DNA of 64,000 nt, from contig LSKF01000129.1 in assembly GCA_001556995.1 (NCBI GenBank), positions 41,250 to 105,249 on the forward strand, written 5' to 3'. Positions 44,551 to 52,293 of the stretch are shown piece after piece; positions within the stretch are counted from its first letter, which is position 1, and the number at the start of each line of letters is the position of its first letter. The DNA comes from Erythrobacteraceae bacterium CCH12-C2. Its GTDB lineage: Bacteria > Pseudomonadota > Alphaproteobacteria > Sphingomonadales > Sphingomonadaceae. The position numbers were made by a program, and so were the translations under genes. The notes under the pieces were generated by a model. That model ran no database searches and had not been told where the DNA came from. It was given only the letters and a program-made list of their open reading frames with translations.

Positions 44551-44653
44551 GAGTTCTCCCTTCCTCGCCCCGCGCCCGCCCCTAGAGGCAACGCATGACA
44601 ATTTCATGGCCGTGAAACTTTCTAATTCCACGGCTTTTTGGTGAGGGAGACGC

Positions 44654-44698
44654 AAAAAGGGAGACGGACCCCCTCTGGCGAGGACGGTCCTGTCTCCC
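44654..44698 (-). terminator. Intrinsic terminator of rplU-rpmA
   Basis: Arms 44686-44698 and 44659-44670 (GGGAGACaGGACC on the minus strand paired with GGTCCGTCTCCC, one bulged base) are followed on the minus strand by five Ts (44658-44654). It lies about 70 bases beyond the rpmA stop. Confidence 0.8.
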
Positions 44699-44700
44699 TC

Positions 44701-44765
44701 ATATGGTCGGTCTTGCACCGACCGGGACCGTCCTTACCGGACGATCCCTATTGCGAATCGTCCGC
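44701..44765 (-). ncRNA. Structured rpmA 3' region with competing stems
   Basis: Between the rpmA stop and the terminator three dyads overlap: GGTCGGT/ACCGACC (44705-44711/44717-44723), CGTCC/GGACG (44729-44733/44739-44743) and GGACGAT/ATCGTCC (44739-44745/44757-44763). The last two exclude each other. In addition GGACCGTCCT (44725-44734) is complementary to 44681-44690 in the terminator arm. It may be only a stable 3' end or an attenuator-like switch. Confidence 0.35.
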
Positions 44766-45035
44766 TTACTCTGCGGCTTCGGCCATGACGTCTACCGAGA
44801 CGTATTTGCGGCCGAGCTTGCCCGCGTGGAATCGCACGACGCCATCCGCGAGCGAATAGAGGGTGTGGTCCTTGCCCATGCCCACGTTCACGCCCGGGTA
44901 CACGCGGGTGCCGCGTTGACGGATAATAATGTTGCCGCCGATCACTTCCTGACCGCCGAACTTCTTCACGCCCAAGCGACGACCGGCCGAATCACGACCG
45001 TTACGCGACGAACCGCCTGCTTTCTTATGTGCCAT
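44766..45035 (-). CDS. rpmA: 50S ribosomal protein L27
   Basis: An 89-residue L27: [20 protein letters not shown] at the start, then [22 protein letters not shown]. The N-terminal tail reaches the peptidyl-transferase centre. Cotranscribed with rplU, 14 bases downstream of it, the universal order. Confidence 0.98.
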   Translation of the reverse strand: MAHKKAGGSSRNGRDSAGRRLGVKKFGGQEVIGGNIIIRQRGTRVYPGVNVGMGKDHTLYSLADGVVRFHAGKLGRKYVSVDVMAEAAE

Positions 45036-45049
45036 GGTTCAGTCGCTCC

Positions 45050-45424
45050 TTATTCTGCAGCAGCTTCGGCCGGAGCCTCAGCCTTCTTTTTGGCGGCGGC
45101 CTTCTTGGCCGGCTTTTCGGCGGCAGCCGCACCCACGGCGGTGATGCGCAGCAGGGTCATCTGCTGGCGGTGGCCGTTCTTGCGGCGATAGTTGTGACGG
45201 CGACGCTTCTTGAAGACGATCACCTTCTCGCTCTTCGCCTGAGCGATGATTTCCGCCGAGACGGTCACCGCCTTGGCGTCGGCCAGGGTTTCACCCTCAC
45301 CCGCCAGCAGGACATCGCCCAGCGTGATCGTGTCACCGGCTTCGCCAGCGAGCTTTTCAACGGCAATCTTGTCTCCGGCGGCAACCCGGTATTGCTTACC
45401 GCCCGTACGCACTATCGCGAACAT
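45050..45424 (-). CDS. rplU: 50S ribosomal protein L21
   Basis: A 124-residue L21: [40 protein letters not shown]. The core ends near residue 98; the remaining residues are an Ala/Lys/Glu tail ([17 protein letters not shown]), longer than the E. coli protein (103 residues) but common in alphaproteobacteria. First gene of the rplU-rpmA operon. Confidence 0.98.
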   Translation of the reverse strand: MFAIVRTGGKQYRVAAGDKIAVEKLAGEAGDTITLGDVLLAGEGETLADAKAVTVSAEIIAQAKSEKVIVFKKRRRHNYRRKNGHRQQMTLLRITAVGAAAAEKPAKKAAAKKKAEAPAEAAAE

Positions 45425-45531
45425 GTCTTTATACTCTCAATCTGGTGCTGGGTGCGGCGGGGAGGATGCAGGCATCTCCAACCGAACAGCAATGCGGGAG
45501 CTGCGAAGGTGCAGCCCCGGAAAGATGGGTG

Positions 45532-45560
45532 CCGTTAGGGGAATGGCGATCCCAAGTCAA
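45532..45560 (-). promoter_or_regulatory. Candidate promoter of rplU-rpmA
   Basis: On the minus strand TTGACT (45560-45555) is separated by 17 bases from TAACGG (45537-45532). The -35 is strong and the -10 weak. It would give a leader of about 100 bases before the rplU start. Confidence 0.4.
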
Positions 45561-45659
45561 CGCCCTACAGGGGCAAAACGGCAGCAAAAATGCCCCCGCC
45601 CCCTCTGACAGGCGGGTTTGCCAATCACAAGTGTCATGGTAACAAGACATGGGATCTTT

Positions 45660-46172
45660 ATGCGTGTGACACTCGGAAATCTTGGACTTGCGGGCCTTAT
45701 GGCGGCCTTGTGCGGCTGTGCGGGCGCGGATGGCCGCTATCCTTCCTTGACGATGCGTCCGTTCGAGACTTCGGCCCCTGTTGCCGCTGCCACGCCCCCT
45801 GCTTCGGCCCCGGACGAACCGATTCGCCCCGTTGCCACCGCAGCGGAAATCGCCGCGCTGGTCGAGCGGGCCAAGACCGCCCACGGGGCCTTCACCGCAC
45901 AGCAGGACGAGGCCGCACGCCGCGCCCGCGCCGCTGCCGGACAGGCCATCGAAACCAACGCCCGCGCTGCCGCACTGGTGGCGATGGCCGACCTTTCCTC
46001 GCATCGCGGAGCGACCTCGGCGGTGCTGGCCGATCTCGATCTGCTGATGGTGGAGGCTGCGGGCCGCTTTGCCAGCGATCCCGCACTGGCTTCGGCGCGA
46101 GCTGAGGTGGCAGCGCTGCTGGCGGGCGAAGATGCGGTGATGGCGAAACTCTGGGAGGTGATGGGATCATGA
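45660..46172 (+). CDS. Putative lipoprotein coupled to the FNR-type gene
   Basis: A 170-residue protein with a lipoprotein-type signal (ALCGC, lipobox Cys near residue 20) and a largely helical, Ala-rich mature part (EIAALVERAKTAHGAFTAQQ, AIETNARAAALVAMADLSSH). No family is recognised. ATG 45660 fits the signal peptide; upstream in-frame ATGs (45618, 45636) would bury it. The stop overlaps the regulator's ATG by 4 bases, so the two are coupled. Confidence 0.65.
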   Translation: MRVTLGNLGLAGLMAALCGCAGADGRYPSLTMRPFETSAPVAAATPPASAPDEPIRPVATAAEIAALVERAKTAHGAFTAQQDEAARRARAAAGQAIETNARAAALVAMADLSSHRGATSAVLADLDLLMVEAAGRFASDPALASARAEVAALLAGEDAVMAKLWEVMGS

Positions 46173-46858
46173 ACCTCGCGTGCAGCACCTGCCCGGTCAA
46201 GGAGACCGCCGCCTGCGCGGTGCTGACCCCCGAAGAACGCGATGCCTTGGCGGCGGCGGGCCGCACCCGCACGCTGAAGCGCGGCGAGATGCTGTTTGCC
46301 GCCGGGGACGAGGAAGCCGCCTGCGCGACATTGCTCACCGGCGCGCTCAAGGTTTCGGCGGTGGATCAGGATGGCAATGAACAGATCCTCGCGCTGGTGC
46401 ATCCGGCCGGCTTCATCGGCGAGCTGTTCGCGCCCTTTGCCCACCACGATGTTGTCGCGCTGACCGAGAGCCGACTGTGCACCTTTGCCCGGCGCGATAT
46501 CGAGCGGGCGATCGAGGATTACCCCGCCCTCGCCCGCGCGCTACTGCGCCGCAGCCAGGCCGATCTCTTGGCCACGCGCACCCTGCTCGAACTGACCGGC
46601 CATGCCAGCGCCGAAGCGCGCCTTGCCGCGCTGCTCCACGATTTTGCGGCGTCGGCGAGCGAAAGCTCGTGCCACCTCGCTGCCCGGTTCGAGCTGCCGC
46701 TGACGCGCGGCGAGATCGCGAATATGCTCGGCCTCACGATTGAAACGGTGAGCCGCAAGCTTGGCGAACTTGAGGACATGGGCGCGATCCAGCGCGAAGG
46801 AAAGCGCGGCATAGCCTTGCACAATGCCGAACTGCTCCTCGAAATATCGGGGCGGTAG
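46169..46858 (+). CDS. FNR-type Crp-family regulator with Fe-S cysteines
   Basis: A 229-residue Crp/Fnr protein. The N-terminal cysteines Cys5-x2-Cys8-x7-Cys16 plus Cys104 (SRLCTFARR) correspond to the four [4Fe-4S] ligands of FNR; the x2/x7 spacing is that of alphaproteobacterial FnrN/FnrL proteins. A cNMP-like beta roll (about 30-115) is followed by a dimer helix and helix-turn-helix (LTRGEIANMLGLTIETVSRKL) whose ETVSR recognition residues match FNR, predicting TTGAT-N4-ATCAA sites. One such site lies at 47487. Likely oxygen sensor. Confidence 0.9.
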   Translation: MNLACSTCPVKETAACAVLTPEERDALAAAGRTRTLKRGEMLFAAGDEEAACATLLTGALKVSAVDQDGNEQILALVHPAGFIGELFAPFAHHDVVALTESRLCTFARRDIERAIEDYPALARALLRRSQADLLATRTLLELTGHASAEARLAALLHDFAASASESSCHLAARFELPLTRGEIANMLGLTIETVSRKLGELEDMGAIQREGKRGIALHNAELLLEISGR

Positions 46859-46879
46859 GGTTCACTAGGCAACCCACTC

Positions 46880-46978
46880 CCGTTCGTCCTGAGCCTGTCG
46901 AAGGACTGCTTTTCTTTCTTAGCCCAAGCACCAGGCTGCAAAAGAAGGACAGTCCTTCGACGAGCTCAGGACGAACGG
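46880..46978. repeat. REP-like inverted pair, copy C
   Basis: Arms at 46880-46908 and 46950-46978. The left begins CCGTTCGTCCTGAGCCTG; the right ends CAGGACGAACGG. It lies between the convergent FNR-type gene and the small membrane gene and may terminate both. Confidence 0.85.
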
Positions 46979-46994
46979 ATTTCACGAATCTAAA

Positions 46995-47432
46995 CTAACC
47001 CACGACCGCGGCGATCACAGCAACCGCGATGCCCCAGCACACCAGCAATACCGGCAGGATCAGGACCTGAATGGCAGCATCGCGCGGCGCGAGCCGCCCG
47101 GTATTGGTCATGATCCCGCGGGTTTCGAATTCGCCCAAGGTCTGCGGTTCGGAGCGGTTGTCCCGCAGCCGCGTCCAGATCGCGGGAACGCCAAAAGCTG
47201 CGACGATCAGCAGGACAATGATCGCCATCGGGATCGCCAGCACCGGATTGGCAAAGGCGGTCCCGACAATCGCCAGAAACCCGAGATAGCAGGCGATGGT
47301 TGCGCCGTAGAGCGCGCTCGGAAGGCCGAAATTGCGGTCGCTTTCGACTTGATGCCGTACGGCAGGCACGGTGGGCAGGCCCACCACGCGGGCGTCGCCG
47401 CGGGCGATGAGATCATGGACGATGTGGCTCAT
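46995..47432 (-). CDS. Small membrane protein behind an FNR box
   Basis: A 145-residue protein with three predicted transmembrane segments (about 42-62, 65-87 and 122-144), a polar N-terminus and a polar loop containing EPQTLGEFETRGIMTNTG. The family is not recognised. AGGAGG lies 7 bases before the ATG. A perfect FNR site with a fitting -10 element stands upstream, so expression under low oxygen is predicted. It faces the FNR-type gene across a REP-like pair. Confidence 0.75.
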   Translation of the reverse strand: MSHIVHDLIARGDARVVGLPTVPAVRHQVESDRNFGLPSALYGATIACYLGFLAIVGTAFANPVLAIPMAIIVLLIVAAFGVPAIWTRLRDNRSEPQTLGEFETRGIMTNTGRLAPRDAAIQVLILPVLLVCWGIAVAVIAAVVG

Positions 47433-47460
47433 GGGTGATCCTCCTTGTGTTGGAGAGAGG

Positions 47461-47500
47461 ATTATGCCCTGCCGCGATGCTGCGCCTTGATCCTGATCAA
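47461..47500 (-). promoter_or_regulatory. FNR-type box and -10 element of the small membrane gene
   Basis: TTGATCCTGATCAA (47487-47500) is a perfect TTGAT-N4-ATCAA palindrome. On the minus strand CATAAT (47466-47461) begins 20 bases further on, which puts the box centre near -40, close to the -41.5 position of FNR-activated promoters. The start codon is at 47432. Confidence 0.7.
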
Positions 47501-47507
47501 ATGCGCC

Positions 47508-47948
47508 TCACCAGCGCGCGAGGTCGGCGGCATCCTGTTCGCGGGGTTCAATCCAGTGCCAGTCACCGCCCCGCTTTTCGCGCTTCCAGAACCACGCGGC
47601 GCTCTTGAGGTGGTCCATGCAGAAATCGACCGCGTCGATCGCATCGCGGCGGTGGAGCGCTGCGGCCGAGACGCAGACAATCGGCTCACCGGGGCGCATC
47701 AAGCCGACGCGGTGGACCATCAGCAGGCCCATGAGGGTGAAGCGTTCAAAGGCGCGGTCGGCGAGGTTGTGCATCCCGGGCAGGGTCAAGGGTTCGTAAT
47801 GGGTGAGCTCCAGCGCTTCCACGCCCTCATCATAGCGCACCTCACCCACAAAGGTGCACACCCCGCCGAGGCCTGGATTGGCCTGCGTGAACGGCCCGAT
47901 CAGCGTGCCGGGCAAGAACATCTCGGTGAGCAGCCGGATGTCGCGCAT
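47508..47948 (-). CDS. moaE: Molybdopterin synthase catalytic subunit MoaE
   Basis: A 146-residue subunit that, with MoaD thiocarboxylate, converts cyclic pyranopterin monophosphate to molybdopterin. Recognised by GAVCTFVGEVR-type GGVCTFVGEVR, LELTHYEPLTLPGMH, LMVHRVGLMRPGEPIVCVSA and the C-terminal WFWKREKR with catalytic Lys. ATG 47948 lies 4 bases beyond the moaD stop; upstream in-frame codons overlap moaD and are not used. Confidence 0.93.
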   Translation of the reverse strand: MRDIRLLTEMFLPGTLIGPFTQANPGLGGVCTFVGEVRYDEGVEALELTHYEPLTLPGMHNLADRAFERFTLMGLLMVHRVGLMRPGEPIVCVSAAALHRRDAIDAVDFCMDHLKSAAWFWKREKRGGDWHWIEPREQDAADLARW

Positions 47949-47952
47949 CGGG

Positions 47953-48192
47953 TCAGCCCCCCGATACGGGCGGTAGCAGCGCGATCTCGTCCCCTGCATG
48001 CGCCCGCAAGGCGTGCTTTTCAGCCAGCAGCGCGCCGTTGAGCGCGACGCGGTTGCGCGGATCGTCGAGCACGGCAGCCAGCGCCTCGGGCAGCGCAGCC
48101 TTCAACCCGGCCCAGTCAAGCGGCGCAGCGAGCTGAAGCGCAGGCGCACCGCCCAGATCGGCGAGCTTCCCGAGGAGCACCACGGTGATCAC
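47953..48192 (-). CDS. moaD: Molybdopterin synthase sulfur carrier MoaD
   Basis: A 79-residue ubiquitin-fold protein ending in the obligatory Gly-Gly (LLPPVSGG) that becomes a thiocarboxylate. ALNGALL and HAGDEIALLPPVSGG are typical. A GTG start is used. It sits between moaA and moaE. Confidence 0.92.
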   Translation of the reverse strand: MITVVLLGKLADLGGAPALQLAAPLDWAGLKAALPEALAAVLDDPRNRVALNGALLAEKHALRAHAGDEIALLPPVSGG

Positions 48193-48197
48193 GTGCC

Positions 48198-49265
48198 TCA
48201 GCCCCCCGTCATCGACATGTGGCGCGGCAGGGCCGGATCGGTGCCGCGTGCGTCCATGCGGAAATGGTGCTTCTCCGGCTTGATCCGGAGCGCTTCGTCC
48301 AAGGCGGCCTCCAAGGCGGCTTGGGGCGCATCAGAGCGCAAGGCAGCGCGCAAATCGACTCGTTCACCCCCGCCGAGGCAGGGGTAAAGCTGGCCAGTCG
48401 CGGTCACGCGCAGGCGATTGCAGCCTGCGCAGAAATTGCTGGTGTGGGGCGTGATGAAACCCAGCCTGCCGCCAGTTTCCGCCACCTCGACATAACGCGC
48501 CGGACCACCGGTGGCATAGGCGATGTCGGTCAGCCGCCAGCGCTGTTCCAGCTGGGCGCGTACGGCGTTGAGCGGGAGATACTGGTCGAGCCGCTCCTCC
48601 TCAACGTCGCCCAGCGGCATGACCTCGATCAGGGTCAGGTCGTGGCCCTCAGCGTGCGCCCAGGCGATCAGATCGGGCAGTTCGTCCTCATTGGTGCCCT
48701 TGAGCGCCACGGCATTCAGCTTCACCTTCAGCCCCGCCGCCTTGGCCGCCGCGATCCCTTCGAGCACCTGCGGCAAGGCATCGCGCCGGGTGAGCTGCGC
48801 GAAGGTCTCGCGGTCGAGCGTATCGAGCGACACATTCACCCGCCGCACTCCGGCCCGCGCCAGCGCCTCGGCATGGGCAGCGAGCTGCGTGCCGTTGGTG
48901 GTCAGCGTCAGTTCTTCAAGATCCTGCCCCAGCCTGCGGCCGAGCGCGGTGAACAGGTCGATAATATCGCGCCGCACAAGCGGCTCGCCCCCGGTGATCC
49001 GGATCTTGGTCACGCCGCGGGCGATGAAGCCGGAGGCGAGATCGTGGAGTTCCTCGAGGCTCAGCACGTCCTTCTTGGGAAGGAAGGTCATGCGCTCGGG
49101 CATACAGTAGGAGCAGCGCAGATCGCAGCGATCGGTGACCGAAAGGCGCAGATAGGTAATGCGGCGCTGGAAGCTGTCGACCAGCGGCGGCGGCGCTGCG
49201 GCAGCGTCGCGCAACACGATCATGTCAGGCTTGCGAGGCGGTTGAATCAGCACGTTGTCATTCAT
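48198..49265 (-). CDS. moaA: GTP 3',8-cyclase MoaA
   Basis: A 355-residue radical-SAM enzyme starting molybdenum-cofactor synthesis from GTP. The SAM cluster is bound by RCDLRCSYCMPERM; the second cluster by FCAGCNRLRVTATGQLYPC; the protein ends in Gly-Gly, as required for catalysis. RITGGEPLVRRDII and NVSLDTLDRETF are further family motifs. A 35-residue N-terminal extension precedes the core. Its start overlaps the SDR-like remnant by 8 bases. MoaC is not in the window. Confidence 0.96.
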   Translation of the reverse strand: MNDNVLIQPPRKPDMIVLRDAAAAPPPLVDSFQRRITYLRLSVTDRCDLRCSYCMPERMTFLPKKDVLSLEELHDLASGFIARGVTKIRITGGEPLVRRDIIDLFTALGRRLGQDLEELTLTTNGTQLAAHAEALARAGVRRVNVSLDTLDRETFAQLTRRDALPQVLEGIAAAKAAGLKVKLNAVALKGTNEDELPDLIAWAHAEGHDLTLIEVMPLGDVEEERLDQYLPLNAVRAQLEQRWRLTDIAYATGGPARYVEVAETGGRLGFITPHTSNFCAGCNRLRVTATGQLYPCLGGGERVDLRAALRSDAPQAALEAALDEALRIKPEKHHFRMDARGTDPALPRHMSMTGG

Positions 49266-49575
49266 GGCATGACAGGTACTGCCCTGTCACCCCCGGCGCA
49301 TTGGCCAAAAAGCGCAGCACACTCTTGCACGCCTCGCCGGGAATGCCCGCCACGACATTTACCCGCTTGGGCGCGGCCTCGCGCGCCAGATCACGGGCGA
49401 GCGCGCGGCGCCAGTCGGTGTGATCGTGAGGTGCAGGCGGCATGATAATGGCCAGCGCCGTGCAATCGGCCTCGTTCAACAGCGCCCGCGCCGTTTCGAG
49501 GTGGAACGCCATGAACGCCCCCACCGCATCGAGCGCAGCATCGGGCAGCGAGCCAACCTCAAGCTGGCGCATCAT
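49258..49575 (-). CDS. Half-size SDR-fold protein between folB and moaA
   Basis: A 105-residue protein resembling only the C-terminal half of a short-chain dehydrogenase: WRRALARDLAREAAPKRVNVVAG and VLRFLANAPGVTGQYL correspond to the helix-strand VNxVAPG and FLAS..a.yvTGQ.L segments. The N-terminal nucleotide-binding TGxxxGIG and the Ser-Tyr-Lys active site are missing. It starts 5 bases after folB on the same strand and overlaps moaA by 8 bases, so it is likely translated. A non-catalytic remnant of a pteridine reductase-like (FolM) gene is inferred. Confidence 0.6.
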   Translation of the reverse strand: MMRQLEVGSLPDAALDAVGAFMAFHLETARALLNEADCTALAIIMPPAPHDHTDWRRALARDLAREAAPKRVNVVAGIPGEACKSVLRFLANAPGVTGQYLSCHE

Positions 49576-49580
49576 CGGCC

Positions 49581-49967
49581 TCAGGCCCCGTGGTCAGCGC
49601 GGCGGTTGCGGTGGAGGGTGATGCCGATCTCTTCCCCCGCCTCGGCGATGGCCAGTTTGACGATCTTGACCGTTACCGCCTCGACCTTGGCGTCCTGCAC
49701 GAACAGGCTCTCACAGATGTGATCCGCCACCGCCTCGATCAGCTTGAAGTGGACCCCTGCGGGCAGGCCCCCGGTGGCGGCGAATTTGAGGTCCATGTAG
49801 TTCTTGGACGCTTCGAGCGGCGTGTCGGGCTCATAGCGATCGGCCACCCGATAGCGCGCAGCGATCGAAATGCGTAGCGGCTGGGGCTTGCCGGTCTCCT
49901 CGGAATAGATGCCGGTGAGGACATCGACCACGAGATCATTGACTTCAAGGGTGAGCGAATCGGTCAT
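49581..49967 (-). CDS. folB: Dihydroneopterin aldolase FolB
   Basis: A 128-residue pterin-fold protein of folate synthesis (dihydroneopterin to 6-hydroxymethyl-dihydropterin). VVDVLTGIYSEETGKPQPLRISI contains the GIYxxE active-site loop; YMDLKFAATGGLPAGVHFKLIEAVADHI and the terminal GEEIGITLHR match FolB. It sits between an rRNA-methyltransferase-like gene and the SDR-like remnant. Confidence 0.85.
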   Translation of the reverse strand: MTDSLTLEVNDLVVDVLTGIYSEETGKPQPLRISIAARYRVADRYEPDTPLEASKNYMDLKFAATGGLPAGVHFKLIEAVADHICESLFVQDAKVEAVTVKIVKLAIAEAGEEIGITLHRNRRADHGA

Positions 49968-49976
49968 GGGGGGCCT

Positions 49977-50867
49977 TTAGACGGGATTGCTCCATCTGGC
50001 GAAAATAGCAGTCGGCAGGAGCCGCCCGCCCTCCCCCTCTTCGCGCACCGCGAGATCGCCGTGCTCGATCTGGCCCGGCAAAGCCCCAAGCGCCTCTTCC
50101 AGCAGCCCGGCAATCGCCAGGCTGCTCATCCGCACGGCGTAGACGGTGAGGAACAGGAAGCGGCTGTCGCTATCCAGCAGCCGCGCGCAATCCGCGATCA
50201 GCCCCGGCAGGTGCTCTTCCAGCCGCCACACCTCGCCATCGGGTCCGCGTCCGAATTTGGGGGGATCAAGGATGATCCCGTCATAGTGCCGCTCCCGCCG
50301 CACCTCGCGCGCGGTGAACTTGGCGGCGTCATCGACCAGCCAGCGGATCGGGCGCTCGGTCACGCCCGCCAGAGCGGCATTCTCGCGCGCCTGCGCCACG
50401 GACTTCTTCGAGGCATCGACATGCGTGACCTTGCCGTGGCGCGACAACGCGAGGCTGCCGAGCCCGGTATAGCCGAACAGGTTGAGGGTTTCGGCCTCGT
50501 CCATCCCGGCAAGCTGCCCGCGCATCCAGTCCCACACCGGGGCCATGTCGGGGAAGAATTGCAGGTGGCGGAACGGGGTGGGCTTGGCGGTGAAGCGCAC
50601 GTCGTCCCATGCCAGTTCCCAGCCCTCATCCGGCACTGGCGCAGCAAACTGCCAACGCCCGCCGCCGTCCTCGTCCGATCCAGGGATGAATTCGCCCGCA
50701 GCAGGCCAGTCCGGCAAGCGCGGTTGCCACAGAGCCTGCGGTTCGGGGCGGATGAAGCTGTGCGGGCCAAACGCCTCCCACTTGCGCCCCGCCCCACTGT
50801 CGAGCAGGCGATAGGAGTCCCACCCGGTGCATTCCATCACCAGCGGCTGCTGGATCAGCGTGGCCAT
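49977..50867 (-). CDS. Class I SAM methyltransferase, RlmI-like
   Basis: A 296-residue methyltransferase: SAM motif LNLFGYTGLGSLALSRHG (about 128), acidic strand VTHVDASKKSV, and the catalytic IILDPPKFGRGPDGE (DPPxF) followed by an RLLDSDSRFLFLT strand, as in the COG1092 rRNA cytosine methyltransferases. The usual PUA domain is replaced by about 110 N-terminal residues of a different kind. The target is unknown. Its ATG overlaps the thrC stop by 1 base. Confidence 0.82.
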   Translation of the reverse strand: MATLIQQPLVMECTGWDSYRLLDSGAGRKWEAFGPHSFIRPEPQALWQPRLPDWPAAGEFIPGSDEDGGGRWQFAAPVPDEGWELAWDDVRFTAKPTPFRHLQFFPDMAPVWDWMRGQLAGMDEAETLNLFGYTGLGSLALSRHGKVTHVDASKKSVAQARENAALAGVTERPIRWLVDDAAKFTAREVRRERHYDGIILDPPKFGRGPDGEVWRLEEHLPGLIADCARLLDSDSRFLFLTVYAVRMSSLAIAGLLEEALGALPGQIEHGDLAVREEGEGGRLLPTAIFARWSNPV

Positions 50868-52282
50868 CAGCCGCGTGCGCCTGCCGCGTGACCGAGCACA
50901 TAATCGCGGGTCTTAGCGTAATCGCCGGAAAGCTCGACCATGCTCTCCTCGCGCCCGAACAGATCGCCCACCCGCGCCGGGAGCGCCGGGCGCACGCCAA
51001 TGGCGCGCTCGACCGCGTCGCGGAACTTGGCCGGATGCGCGGTGGCGAGTGTCACCAGTGGCATCCCTGCGGGCACACCGCCCGCTGCCGCGACGGCTTG
51101 CGCGGCGTGGAGCCCGACGGCGGTGTGCGGGTCAATCACCTGCCCGGTCGCACGGTAGGCCCAGCCCATCGCCCGCGCGGTCTCGGTCTGGTCAGCGCGC
51201 GCGCTGGTGAAGAGCGCGGTCGCGCCTTCCCGTTGGGCATTGGTGAGCTGCATCGCCCTCGACGCCTCGAAGCCGCGCATTTGCGCCGCCATCGCCGCCC
51301 CATCGCGCCCGCCCGCATCGAACAGCAGGCGTTCGAAATTCGAGCTGACCTGAATGTCCATCGAAGGGGTAATGGTGGCGGTGACCCCTCCGGCCGAATA
51401 GTCCCCGCTCGACAGGGCACGGTGGAGGATATCGTTTATGTTGGTGGCGACGATCAGGCGCTCGATCGGCAGGCCCATCTTGGCAGCGACATAGCCGGCG
51501 AAGACATCCCCGAAATTGCCGGTCGGCACCGAGTAAGCCACCGTCCGATCCGGCGCGCCCAGTTGCAGCGCCGAAGAGAAGTAATAGACCACCTGCGCCA
51601 TCAGCCGCGCCCAGTTGATCGAGTTCACCGCGCCCAAGTTGAGCACGTGCGTCACATCCGCATCGGTGAACATCCGCTTCACCTGCGCCTGCGCATCATC
51701 GAAGCTGCCCTCGATCGCAAGGTTGTGGACGTTGGGGCTCAGCACCGTGGTCATCTGGCGGCGCTGGACATCGCTTACCCGGCCCTTGGGATGGAGCATG
51801 AAAATCTCCGCCCGCGTGCCGCCCGCGACTGCATGGATCGCTGCCGAGCCGGTGTCCCCACTGGTCGCGCCGACGATGGTGAGGCGTTCGTCGCGGCGTT
51901 CGAGGAACAGCTCGAACAATTGCCCCAGCAATTGCAGCGCCACGTCCTTGAAGGCTAGCGTCGGGCCGTGGAACAGCTCAAGCAGCCAATGCTGCTGATC
52001 GAGCTGCACCAGCGGCGCGACCGCGGCATGGCCGAAATCGCCATAGACCCGGTGGCAGATCGCCAGCAGCTCATCCTCGGTCAGGCTGGGCGTGACAAAG
52101 GGCGCCATGATCCGCGCCGCAAGATCGGGATAGGCAAGGCCGCGCATGTTGCGGATTTCCGCCTCGCTGAATCTCGGCCATTCAGCGGGCACATAAAGGC
52201 CCCCATCACTGGCGAGGCCCGCCAGCGTCACCCCTTCGAAATCGAGCGCCGGTGCGCTCCCGCGTGTCGAGACGTATTGCAT
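50867..52282 (-). CDS. thrC: Threonine synthase
   Basis: A 471-residue PLP enzyme converting O-phosphohomoserine to threonine. The PLP Lys112 is in LFHGPTLAFKDVALQLLG; GATSGDTGSAAIHAVAG binds the phosphate; VPTGNFGDVFAGYVA is the second family motif. Long gamma-proteobacterial/yeast type. ATG 52282 is used; 11 bases separate it from surf1, consistent with the oxidase-operon tail. Confidence 0.95.
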   Translation of the reverse strand: MQYVSTRGSAPALDFEGVTLAGLASDGGLYVPAEWPRFSEAEIRNMRGLAYPDLAARIMAPFVTPSLTEDELLAICHRVYGDFGHAAVAPLVQLDQQHWLLELFHGPTLAFKDVALQLLGQLFELFLERRDERLTIVGATSGDTGSAAIHAVAGGTRAEIFMLHPKGRVSDVQRRQMTTVLSPNVHNLAIEGSFDDAQAQVKRMFTDADVTHVLNLGAVNSINWARLMAQVVYYFSSALQLGAPDRTVAYSVPTGNFGDVFAGYVAAKMGLPIERLIVATNINDILHRALSSGDYSAGGVTATITPSMDIQVSSNFERLLFDAGGRDGAAMAAQMRGFEASRAMQLTNAQREGATALFTSARADQTETARAMGWAYRATGQVIDPHTAVGLHAAQAVAAAGGVPAGMPLVTLATAHPAKFRDAVERAIGVRPALPARVGDLFGREESMVELSGDYAKTRDYVLGHAAGARG

Positions 52283-52293
52283 GGGGGAGCCGG

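Noticed and set aside
44609..44639. Plus-strand terminator (GCCGTG/CACGGC followed by TTTTT)
   Set aside because: No plus-strand gene lies upstream to be terminated; the stem is short with a 14-base loop. It may be part of the GNAT leader on the other strand.
45595..45619. CCCGCC/GGCGGG hairpin before the lipoprotein gene as terminator
   Set aside because: No plus-strand gene upstream, only three Ts, and it lies in the divergent rplU leader.
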